Source: an uncultured Porphyromonadaceae bacterium
Lineage (GTDB): Bacteria; Bacteroidota; Bacteroidia; Bacteroidales; Muribaculaceae
Reading direction: 5' to 3'
Length of the DNA stretch: 37,413 nt
Assembly: GCA_947176915.1 (NCBI GenBank)
Contig: CAMWSM010000021.1
Coordinates: 1 to 37,413, forward strand
In this document: positions 27,007 to 35,282 of the stretch, piece by piece
How positions within the stretch are numbered: the first letter of the stretch is position 1
Layout: each line of letters starts with the position of its first letter
Program-made: the position numbers and the translations under genes
Notes under the pieces: model-generated
What the model was told of the DNA's origin: nothing
Seen by the model: only the letters and a program-made list of their open reading frames with translations
The model's database searches: none

Positions 27007-30000
27007 TTAATTGATTCTAATCTTGGAAACCTTTTTACCGCGGACCACGATATAAATGCCGGGACCCGGGTTGGTAACCTCGACACCCTGGAGGTTGAAG
27101 ATTCTCGGAGTCTCATTGTCAGACACTCCAACAGCTTGCACACCTGCTGTGCACTCATGCGGGCCCATATCCTCAAAACCTTTGTTTCCGGTTCCCTTAT
27201 AGAGATGCCCGACCACAGGAGATAGAATGTCATTTGTCTGATCTCCGTTGCCGTTGTTGAAGATCACACCTGTTGTGCCTTCCGGAATTTCAATGTATGC
27301 ATATCCGTGCGGACAAGTCTGTGTTGCTACCCCGGGCCATTTGGTCTCATTAACCGGCCAATAGTGAGCCTTGATGTCGCTCCAGTTGGTTACGGAGTTG
27401 TCATAGAAGACATAGTTCTTCTCTTCTACAGGCTCGTCGCCCATACCGTGCATCTGCTTGATGAAAGTAACGGAGCCTGTCTTTTCAGTGCCCTCGCTGT
27501 TCTTTGCTCCCCAGCTCACCTTCACCTGGTCTCCGTCCTGCATGTTCTCTCCGAGAGTGAACTGGGCTGTTGAAGTGAAGTTCACCTTCTGCCCGTCTCC
27601 GATCTGATACCATGCGGATTCAGCGTTCTTCGCAGTAGCTGTTACTGTGATTGTCTCTGTGTCAAACTTGCCTCCGTTGGGAGAGAATGTAACGGAAGCC
27701 TGTGGCGTTACATTTCCTTCTATTTTTGTTGCAGTGGTGCTTCCGTCATATTCAAAATAGGTGTCTTCAGTAATATTTTTAATATCATTAGTTTTTGATC
27801 CTCCATTATTGAATACGACGTTAACAGTTTCATACTCAGGTACTGTCAGAGCACGGTAATCTCCTGCGAGTTCCAAGTCTGCAATAGATTTTCCAGGCCA
27901 TCCTCCAGCGTGTTCAACTGCCTTTCCATCTTTATCTGTCCAACAATATATGTTACTGCCTGAAGGGGCTTTGACATAAATAGTGATGGCTGCGTTTGGA
28001 TCTATTTTCTTATAAGTAACGGAACCTATCTTCTCAGCGCCCTCATCATTAGTAGCGCCCCATGAAACAGTAACGGTCTCGCCGAAACCCATGCCTTCGC
28101 CCACGGTGAATGTACTTGTGCGGTTTGAAGCTGAGAGGTTCACGCGATTCTTTCCAGCCACTTGATACCATCCTGCGACAGCAGCGTCAGAAAGGGTAAC
28201 GGTTACATTCTGAGTGTCAGTCTTGAAAGTGCCGCCATTGGGTGAGAAGCTTACGGAAGCCACTGAAGGACCTACCGCATCCTCTTTAGTATAATATTGA
28301 GTTGTGCCGGGATCATCAAATGTAACACCTCCCAGGGAAGCGGGAGAAGAAGTATAAATGAACTTGCCGTCCTCACCAACTTTTCCACCTGTCCAATCCT
28401 TAACGAGCACACGGAGCTGACCTTGAGTCTTAGGTGCATCCACTGTAATGGAGCCGCCCCCTTGATAAGTCTGCCCGGTTACAAGATCTGTATAAGTACC
28501 TGCCGGGACGTTGCTGAAAGTGGCACCGCCATTGATTGCAACAAGAGCGTATGAGTTCTTGTAGGCGCGTTTGAAAGCATAACCACCATTTGCTGAGCAA
28601 CCATCCCACGTGTACTGTCCCTTGCGGAGAGCGGGAACTGCCTGACGGATCATATTCAGACGACGTACATGCTGGGCAAGCTCTGCATTTAAAGTTGACT
28701 TGACATTGCCGTTGGCATCTTTTATTTTTCCGAATCCATCTGCAGTTACACTGCCTTCAAGATAGGCTCCGTAATAAGCACGACCTGAATTTTTTGATTC
28801 GAGACCGGGACCTTCATCTATAGTCTTTCCTTTTTGGAATTCCACCTCTGAGCCATAATATAGACAAGGAATGCCACGGAACGTGAACATGAGAGCGAGG
28901 TTCTCAGCCCATTGGTTTGTACCGTCGTTGAATCTGACACCATCATTGGGACCGGGAGAATAGTCATGAGAATCCACATACACCACATTCCAGGAAGCAT
29001 CGTTATAGAATTTGTCTCCCTCTTTGGCAATATTTATTGCTTGTCCGGCTGAATGGAAATTATAGTGCATCGGGAAGTCGATTACGTTGAAGCCGGAAGC
29101 TTGTGAGTAATCAGGTTCGTGCCAAGCACCGTTTTTCATAAACACGTTATCAGAGTTGTGAACAGTGCCGGGATCTTTTTCGCAAGTTTTCATATTGCCG
29201 AGGATGGGAGCACCCTCCGGCACAACCTGCTCAGCCCACCAGTCTGCGGAGAAAGATTTCCATTCCTCTACAAGAGCGGGGTCAGACTTCCAAGTATAAT
29301 AATGGCTGGAAAGCAGATGTTGGTCGCGATAAATCACACTTCCGAAGCGTGCGCAGCACTCGCCAAACATATAAAATGGCATGCCATCAAGACGTTTGTC
29401 CTTATATTGCTCTCCCAACTCTATAAATCTTGGTATGAAAGCTGCGTTGAAGGTAACGGGGGCAATATGTCCGGTGGTATCGATACGGAACGCATCAACA
29501 CCCATCTTAATGAAATTGCCATAGCATTCAACAAGATAATCGACAACTGCAGGATTTTCTGTATTCAAGTCGACACAGTCGCCGGCAATCTGTCCCCACC
29601 AACGGCTGGCGAAGTCCCAGTTCCACTCAGTCGACACGTGGTGCCAGTAGTTTTTGGTATCCAGATTCTGTCCTCCGGTATTCTTCAGATATTTGAAGCG
29701 TGTGTTATATTGAGTAACAGCCCCTTCGTTAGGAAGATCCCAATAAGATTGACCTCCAAGTTTCTCTTCGTCAGGAATCAAACAAGCCTCAATCTTGGCC
29801 TGATTCTTGATATTTTGGTCGCGCTCGAAAAGTTTGCAGAAGAAATTCTCACCGAAGTTGCCGGTGTGCTGCAACACAATATCAAGCACGATTTTCAGAC
29901 CCTTTTTATGGGCTTCGTCAATAAGATCCTGGAAGTCCACATCGTCGGCACAACCCCATTCCTTACGGCTCTCATATCGAAGGTCAACTTTGGAGAAGTC

Positions 30001-30369
30001 CATCGCATGGTAGCCATGATAGTCGTAGCCGGAGGCATTTTGTACAATAGGTGTAATCCAGATGGCAGTAAATCCGAGAGCCTTAATATAGTCGAGTTTG
30101 TCAATAAGACCCTTGAAATCACCGCGCCAGCAGGGGTCGTTGTTTTTGATCTGATGTTCCTGACCATCCCAGCAGAGGACGTTGTTCATCGGGTCGCCGT
30201 CATAGAAACGAGTAGTAATTGCAAAGTAGATTGATTCATCGCGGAAGTCTGTGCGGTCGTCGAAGGTAGAAAAATCGGGACCTTTGACATATTGTCCGTA
30301 CATACTCATCGGTGTGGCTGCACTCATGGCGAGTAGACCTGCGGCAGCCCATTTGTAGAGTTGATGCAT
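27007..30369 (-). CDS. Secreted modular GH13 alpha-amylase, copy 2
   Basis: A 1120-residue paralogue of the neighbouring amylase, with the same module order: signal peptide (MHQLYKWAAAGLLAMSAA onward), GH13 barrel, Ig-like module, CBM26-like starch-binding module, Ig-like module, second CBM26-like module, and C-terminal tail. The catalytic residues align without gaps to D297 (AFRIDTTGH), E337 (FGECC) and D469 (VDSHD); region I is again DIVLQH. The barrel and the two starch-binding modules differ most from copy 1, while the second Ig-like module is identical at DNA level and the last about 35 residues are identical in protein. The two are separated by a terminator and a promoter, so each is its own unit. 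No susC/susD pair is nearby. Confidence 0.93.
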   Translation of the reverse strand: MHQLYKWAAAGLLAMSAATPMSMYGQYVKGPDFSTFDDRTDFRDESIYFAITTRFYDGDPMNNVLCWDGQEHQIKNNDPCWRGDFKGLIDKLDYIKALGFTAIWITPIVQNASGYDYHGYHAMDFSKVDLRYESRKEWGCADDVDFQDLIDEAHKKGLKIVLDIVLQHTGNFGENFFCKLFERDQNIKNQAKIEACLIPDEEKLGGQSYWDLPNEGAVTQYNTRFKYLKNTGGQNLDTKNYWHHVSTEWNWDFASRWWGQIAGDCVDLNTENPAVVDYLVECYGNFIKMGVDAFRIDTTGHIAPVTFNAAFIPRFIELGEQYKDKRLDGMPFYMFGECCARFGSVIYRDQHLLSSHYYTWKSDPALVEEWKSFSADWWAEQVVPEGAPILGNMKTCEKDPGTVHNSDNVFMKNGAWHEPDYSQASGFNVIDFPMHYNFHSAGQAINIAKEGDKFYNDASWNVVYVDSHDYSPGPNDGVRFNDGTNQWAENLALMFTFRGIPCLYYGSEVEFQKGKTIDEGPGLESKNSGRAYYGAYLEGSVTADGFGKIKDANGNVKSTLNAELAQHVRRLNMIRQAVPALRKGQYTWDGCSANGGYAFKRAYKNSYALVAINGGATFSNVPAGTYTDLVTGQTYQGGGSITVDAPKTQGQLRVLVKDWTGGKVGEDGKFIYTSSPASLGGVTFDDPGTTQYYTKEDAVGPSVASVSFSPNGGTFKTDTQNVTVTLSDAAVAGWYQVAGKNRVNLSASNRTSTFTVGEGMGFGETVTVSWGATNDEGAEKIGSVTYKKIDPNAAITIYVKAPSGSNIYCWTDKDGKAVEHAGGWPGKSIADLELAGDYRALTVPEYETVNVVFNNGGSKTNDIKNITEDTYFEYDGSTTATKIEGNVTPQASVTFSPNGGKFDTETITVTATAKNAESAWYQIGDGQKVNFTSTAQFTLGENMQDGDQVKVSWGAKNSEGTEKTGSVTFIKQMHGMGDEPVEEKNYVFYDNSVTNWSDIKAHYWPVNETKWPGVATQTCPHGYAYIEIPEGTTGVIFNNGNGDQTNDILSPVVGHLYKGTGNKGFEDMGPHECTAGVQAVGVSDNETPRIFNLQGVEVTNPGPGIYIVVRGKKVSKIRIN
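27453..27717 (-). repeat. 265-bp block identical between the two amylase genes, copy 2
   Basis: Identical over all 265 bases to 23869-24133. The surrounding parts of the genes show many synonymous differences, so the identity is not explained by protein constraint alone. Confidence 0.95.
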
Positions 30370-30455
30370 AAGGTTAATTAAAAAGTTAAGCTTTGAGTAA
30401 AAGAACCAAAAAAGAATCTTCTTTCCTAAAAAAGTAAGAATTTATGGCAAAATTA
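30370..30455 (-). promoter_or_regulatory. Promoter and leader of amylase gene 2
   Basis: On the minus strand the -7 box TAATTTTG is at 30455-30448, about 80 bp before the ATG. The expected -33 site reads TTTA in place of TTTG. The leader ends in the same GCTTAACT...TTAACCTT motif as that of amylase gene 1. Confidence 0.7.
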
Positions 30456-30480
30456 TATATTTATTTATTAAAACTAAAAA

Positions 30481-30510
30481 ATAAAAACATGTTATATAAC
30501 ATGTTTTTAT
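30481..30510. promoter_or_regulatory. 30-bp perfect palindrome, operator before amylase gene 2
   Basis: A perfect 30-bp palindrome whose core ACATGTT-ATAT-AACATGT (30487-30504) matches the operator of amylase gene 1. Its centre is 40.5 bp upstream of the first base of the -7 box. Runs of A and T at the ends could also let it act as a terminator for hut read-through. Confidence 0.75.
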
Positions 30511-30589
30511 TTTTTTAAGAAGAGGTGTTCATTATGAAATCGGATACTGTTCTTTCTTAAATCACACGTTTATTTCCTAATAAGAAGGA

Positions 30590-30687
30590 ATTGATAATGC
30601 TTGGGAGGGGTGTCATTACATAAAACGAAATTACATTCTTACGACGCAGCGGGATTGCGGAGCAATCCCCTCCCAAGCATTACCAAT
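30590..30687. repeat. Palindromic intergenic element of about 98 bp (REP/MITE-like)
   Basis: Outer arms of 21 nt (30590-30610 and 30667-30687, one mismatch; core TAATGCTTGGGAGGGG and its complement) enclose a 56-bp centre. The centre holds a second hairpin, GGGATTGC (30651-30658) with GCAATCCC (30662-30669), that overlaps the right outer arm, so the two stems exclude each other. No open frame of note lies inside. It lies in the 411-bp gap between hutH and amylase gene 2; the rest of that gap holds the amylase promoter, its operator and the tandem repeat, and 30511-30589 shows nothing recognisable. Confidence 0.75.
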
Positions 30688-30707
30688 CTCTTGCTTCTTA
30701 CTTCTTA

Positions 30708-30771
30708 CTTCTTAACTTCTTAACTTCTTAACTTCTTAACTTCTTAACTTCTTAACTTCTTAACTTCTTAA
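30708..30771. repeat. 8-bp tandem repeat, 8 perfect copies
   Basis: Eight head-to-tail copies of CTTCTTAA (TTAAGAAG on the hutH strand), preceded by two 7-bp variants CTTCTTA (30694-30707). It starts 7 bp from the palindromic element and ends 9 bp from the hutH stop codon. Confidence 0.95.
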
Positions 30772-30780
30772 CTCCCTTTC

Positions 30781-32280
30781 TTATTCTATTTGAATAGAGT
30801 AGTTTTCGAGGAAGTTTTGAGTTTTATTGATATATTCCGTCATTACAACATCATCCTCCACAAAGGGAATTACCTTGCGATAGTCTTCCATAACCTTCTC
30901 AATCATTGGGGAAGATTTTTGTGGACGCCTAAAATCAATTGCCTGGGCTGCATTAAGCAGCTCTATAGAGGCGATGATTTTTAGATTGTCTATAATCTTA
31001 TGCAGTTTGGTTGCTGCATTCGCACCCATGGAAACTAAATCCTCCTGACCGTTGGAGCTGACAATAGAGTCGCAAGAGGCGGGCCAGGCATACATCTTGT
31101 TCTGGCTCACAAGAGAGGCATCGGCATATTGAGGAATCATAAATCCTGAGTTCAGACCAGGTTTTGCAACCAGAAATTCCGGCAAACCTCTTTGTCCTAA
31201 TATCAGCTGGGCGACCCTGCGTTCTGAAATATTGCCTAATTCTGCAAGTGCCACTCCCATATAGTCGAATACTAAGGCTATTGGTTCTCCATGGAAATTG
31301 CCTCCGCTGACAACCATATCCTCATCCGGGAAAACAGTAGGATTGTCAGTTACGGAGTTTATCTCCGTGTGAAGCACTTCCGTTACATGGTGCATCGCAT
31401 CTTTCACGGCTCCATGCACCTGTGGAATACAACGGAAAGAGTAGGGGTCTTGAACATGTTTCTTGTCTCTTTCAACTATTTCACTCCCTTTCAGGATTTT
31501 TCTATAAATTTCAGCAGTTTCAATCTGTCCGCGATGAGGACGCACCCTATGCAGTCCTTCCCAGAAAGGTTCGATTCTTCCGTCATACCCCTCAAGGCTC
31601 ATTGCTCCGAAAAGATCGAAACAGTTCACAAGGTGCCATGCGTCGATAAGAGCCTTGATGCCGTTCGCACTCATAAACTGTGTGCCGTTAAGTAAAGCCA
31701 ACCCCTCTTTCGATTGCAGCTTGATAGGTTCCCAGCCGAATTTCTCGAGTATTTCCTTACCGGAATATTTCTTCCCTTTATACATCACTTCGCCTTCGCC
31801 GATAAGCGGGAGGAAGAGATTTGCGAGAGGGGCGAGGTCGCCGCTGGCTCCAAGTGAGCCACGGTCGCACACTATAGGGAGAATATCATTGTTATAGAAG
31901 TCTATTATGCGCTCGACAGTCCGGACTTGCACTCCGCTGAAACCCATTGAAAGGGCGTGGGCTTTCAGTAGAAGCATAAGTTTTACGACAACGGAATCAA
32001 CAGGGGTGCCGACACTGCAGCTATGGCTCTTAACAAGATTCTCCTGAAGGGTGGAAAGCTGCTCTTTTGAAATCTGTTTCGTACATAGAGAACCAAACCC
32101 TGTCGTTACTCCATAAATCGGCTCTTTATGTTCCTCTGCCTTGCGGTCGAGATAGTCGCGGCAATGCTGGATTTTCTCCTTTGCCTCATCGGATAAAGTC
32201 AATTTCATGTTATTGAGAAGAATTTTCTCAATGATGTCGTATGTCAGAAGGCCGGAGCCTATCGAATATGTATTTTCCAT
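30781..32280 (-). CDS. hutH: Histidine ammonia-lyase
   Basis: A 499-residue enzyme that removes ammonia from L-histidine to give urocanate, the first step of histidine breakdown. The Ala-Ser-Gly triad that cyclises to the MIO cofactor is at 145-147 in GSLGASGDLAPLAN. The catalytic Tyr is in IYGVTTGFG (Y57). The region SVTDNPTVF is also typical. The length is normal for the family. It is the last gene of the operon, 22 bp after hutI. No strong intrinsic terminator follows directly; instead a tandem repeat and a palindromic element lie downstream. It is cytoplasmic. Confidence 0.96.
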   Translation of the reverse strand: MENTYSIGSGLLTYDIIEKILLNNMKLTLSDEAKEKIQHCRDYLDRKAEEHKEPIYGVTTGFGSLCTKQISKEQLSTLQENLVKSHSCSVGTPVDSVVVKLMLLLKAHALSMGFSGVQVRTVERIIDFYNNDILPIVCDRGSLGASGDLAPLANLFLPLIGEGEVMYKGKKYSGKEILEKFGWEPIKLQSKEGLALLNGTQFMSANGIKALIDAWHLVNCFDLFGAMSLEGYDGRIEPFWEGLHRVRPHRGQIETAEIYRKILKGSEIVERDKKHVQDPYSFRCIPQVHGAVKDAMHHVTEVLHTEINSVTDNPTVFPDEDMVVSGGNFHGEPIALVFDYMGVALAELGNISERRVAQLILGQRGLPEFLVAKPGLNSGFMIPQYADASLVSQNKMYAWPASCDSIVSSNGQEDLVSMGANAATKLHKIIDNLKIIASIELLNAAQAIDFRRPQKSSPMIEKVMEDYRKVIPFVEDDVVMTEYINKTQNFLENYSIQIE

Positions 32281-32302
32281 GATTTAGATTTAATAGTTAA
32301 AT

Positions 32303-33550
32303 TTATTGCAGACCCTTTATCACCCTTCCTTTATATATGACTGTCTGAACACAGTTCATGCCTATATAATAGGGGAGCATGCTAATCTCCGGGAAGTCCA
32401 GAATCAGTAGATCTGCCCGTTTCCCATTCTCGATGCTTCCTGTCTCATTCGCCATGTCCAATGCTGCCGCTCCATTGAGGGTCAGGGCAGTGATGGTTTC
32501 CTCAACGGTCATTCCCATATAAATGCATGCTAACGCTATGGTGAGAGGAATGGAACCGGAGAAGCAGCTTCCCGGGTTGAGGTCTGTCGCGAGTGCCACT
32601 GCAGCCCCCGCTTCAATGAATTTTCTTGCCGGAGCGTATGGTTCACGCAGGGCAAACGCCGTCAGAGGGAGAAGAGTGGCAACGACCCCTTTCTCTGCCA
32701 TATTCCTTATTCCTATATCGCTTACGTGAAGGAGATGATCAGCGGAAACCGCGCCCATTTCCGCAGCAAGTTCAGCTCCTCCAAGCGTTACAATCTCATC
32801 AGCATGGAGTTTGAGTTTCATTCCCGCCTCTCTTGCCGCCTGAAGCAAACGGCGTGAATCCTCAATCTCAAATACATTTTTCTCGGAGAATATGTCGAAG
32901 AAGCGTGCTTTATCCTTCACCAAGGGTATCATCTCCCTTATTATAAGGTCGACATATTCTTCGGTTCTTTCCTTATACTCCGAGGGAACGGCATGAGCGC
33001 CCAGGAAAGTAGGAACGATCTCAAGTTTCTGATTTTCTCTTTTCCTGAGGATTTCAAGGGCACGCAGCATTTTAAGTTCGCTTTCCGTATCAAGTCCGTA
33101 TCCGGTCTTAGCCTCCACTGTCGTAACACCCATCTCGCTCATTCGGTCGATATACCATTGCGCTTTATCCGCAAGCTCCTCCGGGGTTGCCTTCCGGGTG
33201 GCATTGACTGTGGACTGTATGCCTCCGCCACGCTGCATTATGCTCATATATGATTCTCCTTTCAGGCGCCATCCAAATTCCTCCGGACGATAACCCCCGA
33301 ATATGAGATGAGTATGAGAATCGACAAAACCGGGGATAACCGCTTTTCCTCGGGCATCTATATTTGTGAATCGGTTATACACCCGGAGAGGATAACCGGT
33401 TTCGTCGCCGACAAATGTTATCACCCCATCCTCAACCATGATTACTCCCCTCGGGATATGGAGCAGGTTGCCCATTTCGGCTCCACATTTTGCAGAGGAG
33501 CCGACAGGGGTGAAGATATTGGCATTATAGATAAAAACGTTGCCTTTCAT
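32303..33550 (-). CDS. hutI: Imidazolonepropionase
   Basis: A 415-residue amidohydrolase that opens 4-imidazolone-5-propionate to N-formimino-L-glutamate. The metal site HxH is at residues 79 and 81 (GFVDSHTHLIFGG). Further landmarks are KTGYGLDTESELKML, KLHADEIVTLGG, ADHLLH, and the catalytic region ALATDLNPGS. Length and motifs are those of HutI. Its ATG shares one base with the ftcD stop codon (TAATG), implying coupled translation. It is the third step of the pathway, and the operon contains all the other steps. Confidence 0.96.
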   Translation of the reverse strand: MKGNVFIYNANIFTPVGSSAKCGAEMGNLLHIPRGVIMVEDGVITFVGDETGYPLRVYNRFTNIDARGKAVIPGFVDSHTHLIFGGYRPEEFGWRLKGESYMSIMQRGGGIQSTVNATRKATPEELADKAQWYIDRMSEMGVTTVEAKTGYGLDTESELKMLRALEILRKRENQKLEIVPTFLGAHAVPSEYKERTEEYVDLIIREMIPLVKDKARFFDIFSEKNVFEIEDSRRLLQAAREAGMKLKLHADEIVTLGGAELAAEMGAVSADHLLHVSDIGIRNMAEKGVVATLLPLTAFALREPYAPARKFIEAGAAVALATDLNPGSCFSGSIPLTIALACIYMGMTVEETITALTLNGAAALDMANETGSIENGKRADLLILDFPEISMLPYYIGMNCVQTVIYKGRVIKGLQ

Positions 33551-35250
33551 TACTCTTTGTCGATGACATTATTTACAACCGCAATTATCTTCTCTTCACG
33601 CTCGCGGGCGGCTTCCGCTATCTTCTCCGCCTCTAAGAGGAGAGAGGCAGCCTTGGCACGGTCTTTCAGTCCTGCAGCATTTATCCTGACGTTTAGTTGC
33701 GCGCCAAGCACGGCAGCGCGTGCGGCAAGAGCGCCAACTCCGGCATCGCTGACAGAAGCGGGATTCCCTTTTTCAGCCATCTCATTCAGCAGGTCGAAAG
33801 TTTCGAAGGCGGTTGCCATAGTCCGCAGAGGCACTTCCGTGGCATAAAGTGTCGCTTCCTCCAGGGCTGCCGCACGCGCCGCTTTCTCCTCCGGCGTCTT
33901 CTTAGGCATTGCAAAGACAGCCATAATGCGGTTGAAAGCCTCAGTATCCTCGTCAACAAGAGCAATCAGTTTATCCTGCAGGAGATGTCCTCTCTCTGCC
34001 CAATCAGAGAAATATTCCCAGCGATCGTCCCAGCCGGCTTTGTGTGCGGAAAGATTAGCCACCATAGTTCCGAGGGCGGCAGCGAGTGCTCCCATATAAG
34101 CTGATATGCTCCCTCCGCCCGGAGCGGGAGACTCAGAGGCGGTCTCCTCGGCAAAGTCTCGGCAGGTCATGTCGACAAGTTTTTTTCCTTTCTTGTCGGC
34201 AAGCATATCCTCGATGATTTTCTCTTCACGCAGGAAAGGCTTCAACTCATCAAGCCCCATTGACTTGACTGCAATTTTTATTATCTCATCCTCGCTTATT
34301 CCGGTTGAACGTTGCTGCTTGCGAAGATAATGTTTGCCTGCCTCTATGAGGGTGCGTTTCGGCACAAGTCCTACAATCTCTGTGCCTGTTACCCGAATGC
34401 CTCTTTCAGCAGCGGCCCGGCACACTTCGTCAAATGCAATATGGAGTGGGGTAGTGGCTATATCGGTGATATTCATCGACACCTGCGCAATACCATATTC
34501 ATCAATAAACCAGCCGATCGCTTTTGTGGCTTTAAGTGTGCCGGGGAGCATTATGACATTTCCATCGGCATCCTTAATCGGTTTCCCGTTTAGCTTACCC
34601 CCCTCACGTTTTGGGCGCCCTTTTTCCCTCACATCAAAGGCTATGGCATTTGCGCGGCGCGTTGAGGTTGTATTGAGGTTGAAATTAACTGCTATCAGGA
34701 AATCACGAGCGCCTACAGCCGTACATCCGCTCTTGGCAGCCTCTTCATCGAAAGGACGGTTGCCGAAATCCGGACCCTTATCCTCTTTTCCCATACGGTC
34801 TGCCAAACCTTCATATTCACCTTCACGGCATACAGCAAGATTTTTTCTTTCCGGGGAATATGCGGCTGCTTCATAGCAATAGCAGGGTATGTTCAATTCT
34901 TTCGCCGCTCTTTCGGCAAGTTGGCGGGCAAGAGCAGCACACTCCTCAAGCGAAATGCCGGAGACCGGAATAAGAGGACATACGTCGGTTGCACCCATTC
35001 GTGGGTGGGCGCCATGATGTTTCCGCATATCGATGAGTTCCGCAGCTTTCTTCATACCCCTCAGCGCTGCCTCCACTACCGGCTCCGGCTCACCCACAAA
35101 TGTTACGACAGTGCGGTTAGTCGCCTCTCCCGGATCAACATCAAGCACCTTCACCTCATTACCTTCAGCGATCGCCGCCACAATAGCGTCAATCACAGCT
35201 TTGTCGCGCCCTTCAGAGAAATTGGGCACACACTCTATTATCTTTTTCAT
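33550..35250 (-). CDS. ftcD: Bifunctional glutamate formimidoyltransferase / formimido-THF cyclodeaminase
   Basis: A 566-residue fusion. The N-terminal about 330 residues are the formimidoyltransferase, which moves the formimino group from formiminoglutamate to tetrahydrofolate; H82 in AHPRMGATDV matches the catalytic His of the mammalian enzyme. A short linker (about 340-355) leads to the cyclodeaminase domain (about 356-560, with SPAPGGGSISAYMGALAAAL), which releases ammonia to give 5,10-methenyl-THF. The domain order is that of vertebrate FTCD. The gene sits between hutU (32-bp gap) and hutI (1-bp overlap), so the last two steps are supplied by one protein in the same operon. Confidence 0.95.
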   Translation of the reverse strand: MKKIIECVPNFSEGRDKAVIDAIVAAIAEGNEVKVLDVDPGEATNRTVVTFVGEPEPVVEAALRGMKKAAELIDMRKHHGAHPRMGATDVCPLIPVSGISLEECAALARQLAERAAKELNIPCYCYEAAAYSPERKNLAVCREGEYEGLADRMGKEDKGPDFGNRPFDEEAAKSGCTAVGARDFLIAVNFNLNTTSTRRANAIAFDVREKGRPKREGGKLNGKPIKDADGNVIMLPGTLKATKAIGWFIDEYGIAQVSMNITDIATTPLHIAFDEVCRAAAERGIRVTGTEIVGLVPKRTLIEAGKHYLRKQQRSTGISEDEIIKIAVKSMGLDELKPFLREEKIIEDMLADKKGKKLVDMTCRDFAEETASESPAPGGGSISAYMGALAAALGTMVANLSAHKAGWDDRWEYFSDWAERGHLLQDKLIALVDEDTEAFNRIMAVFAMPKKTPEEKAARAAALEEATLYATEVPLRTMATAFETFDLLNEMAEKGNPASVSDAGVGALAARAAVLGAQLNVRINAAGLKDRAKAASLLLEAEKIAEAAREREEKIIAVVNNVIDKE

Positions 35251-35282
35251 GGAATTTAAATTTTCTGCCTGCTTTGGATTTT

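Noticed and set aside
29119..30234. 371-residue plus-strand open frame inside amylase gene 2
   Set aside because: It lies fully antisense to a clear GH13 gene, its product shows no family motifs, and it arises from the codon use of the amylase. The shorter antisense frames at 27307-27573 and 23567-23989 share an end only because the 265-bp block is duplicated.
30694..30771. Possible CRISPR array
   Set aside because: The repeats are 8 bp with no spacers and no cas genes are present; it is a simple tandem repeat.
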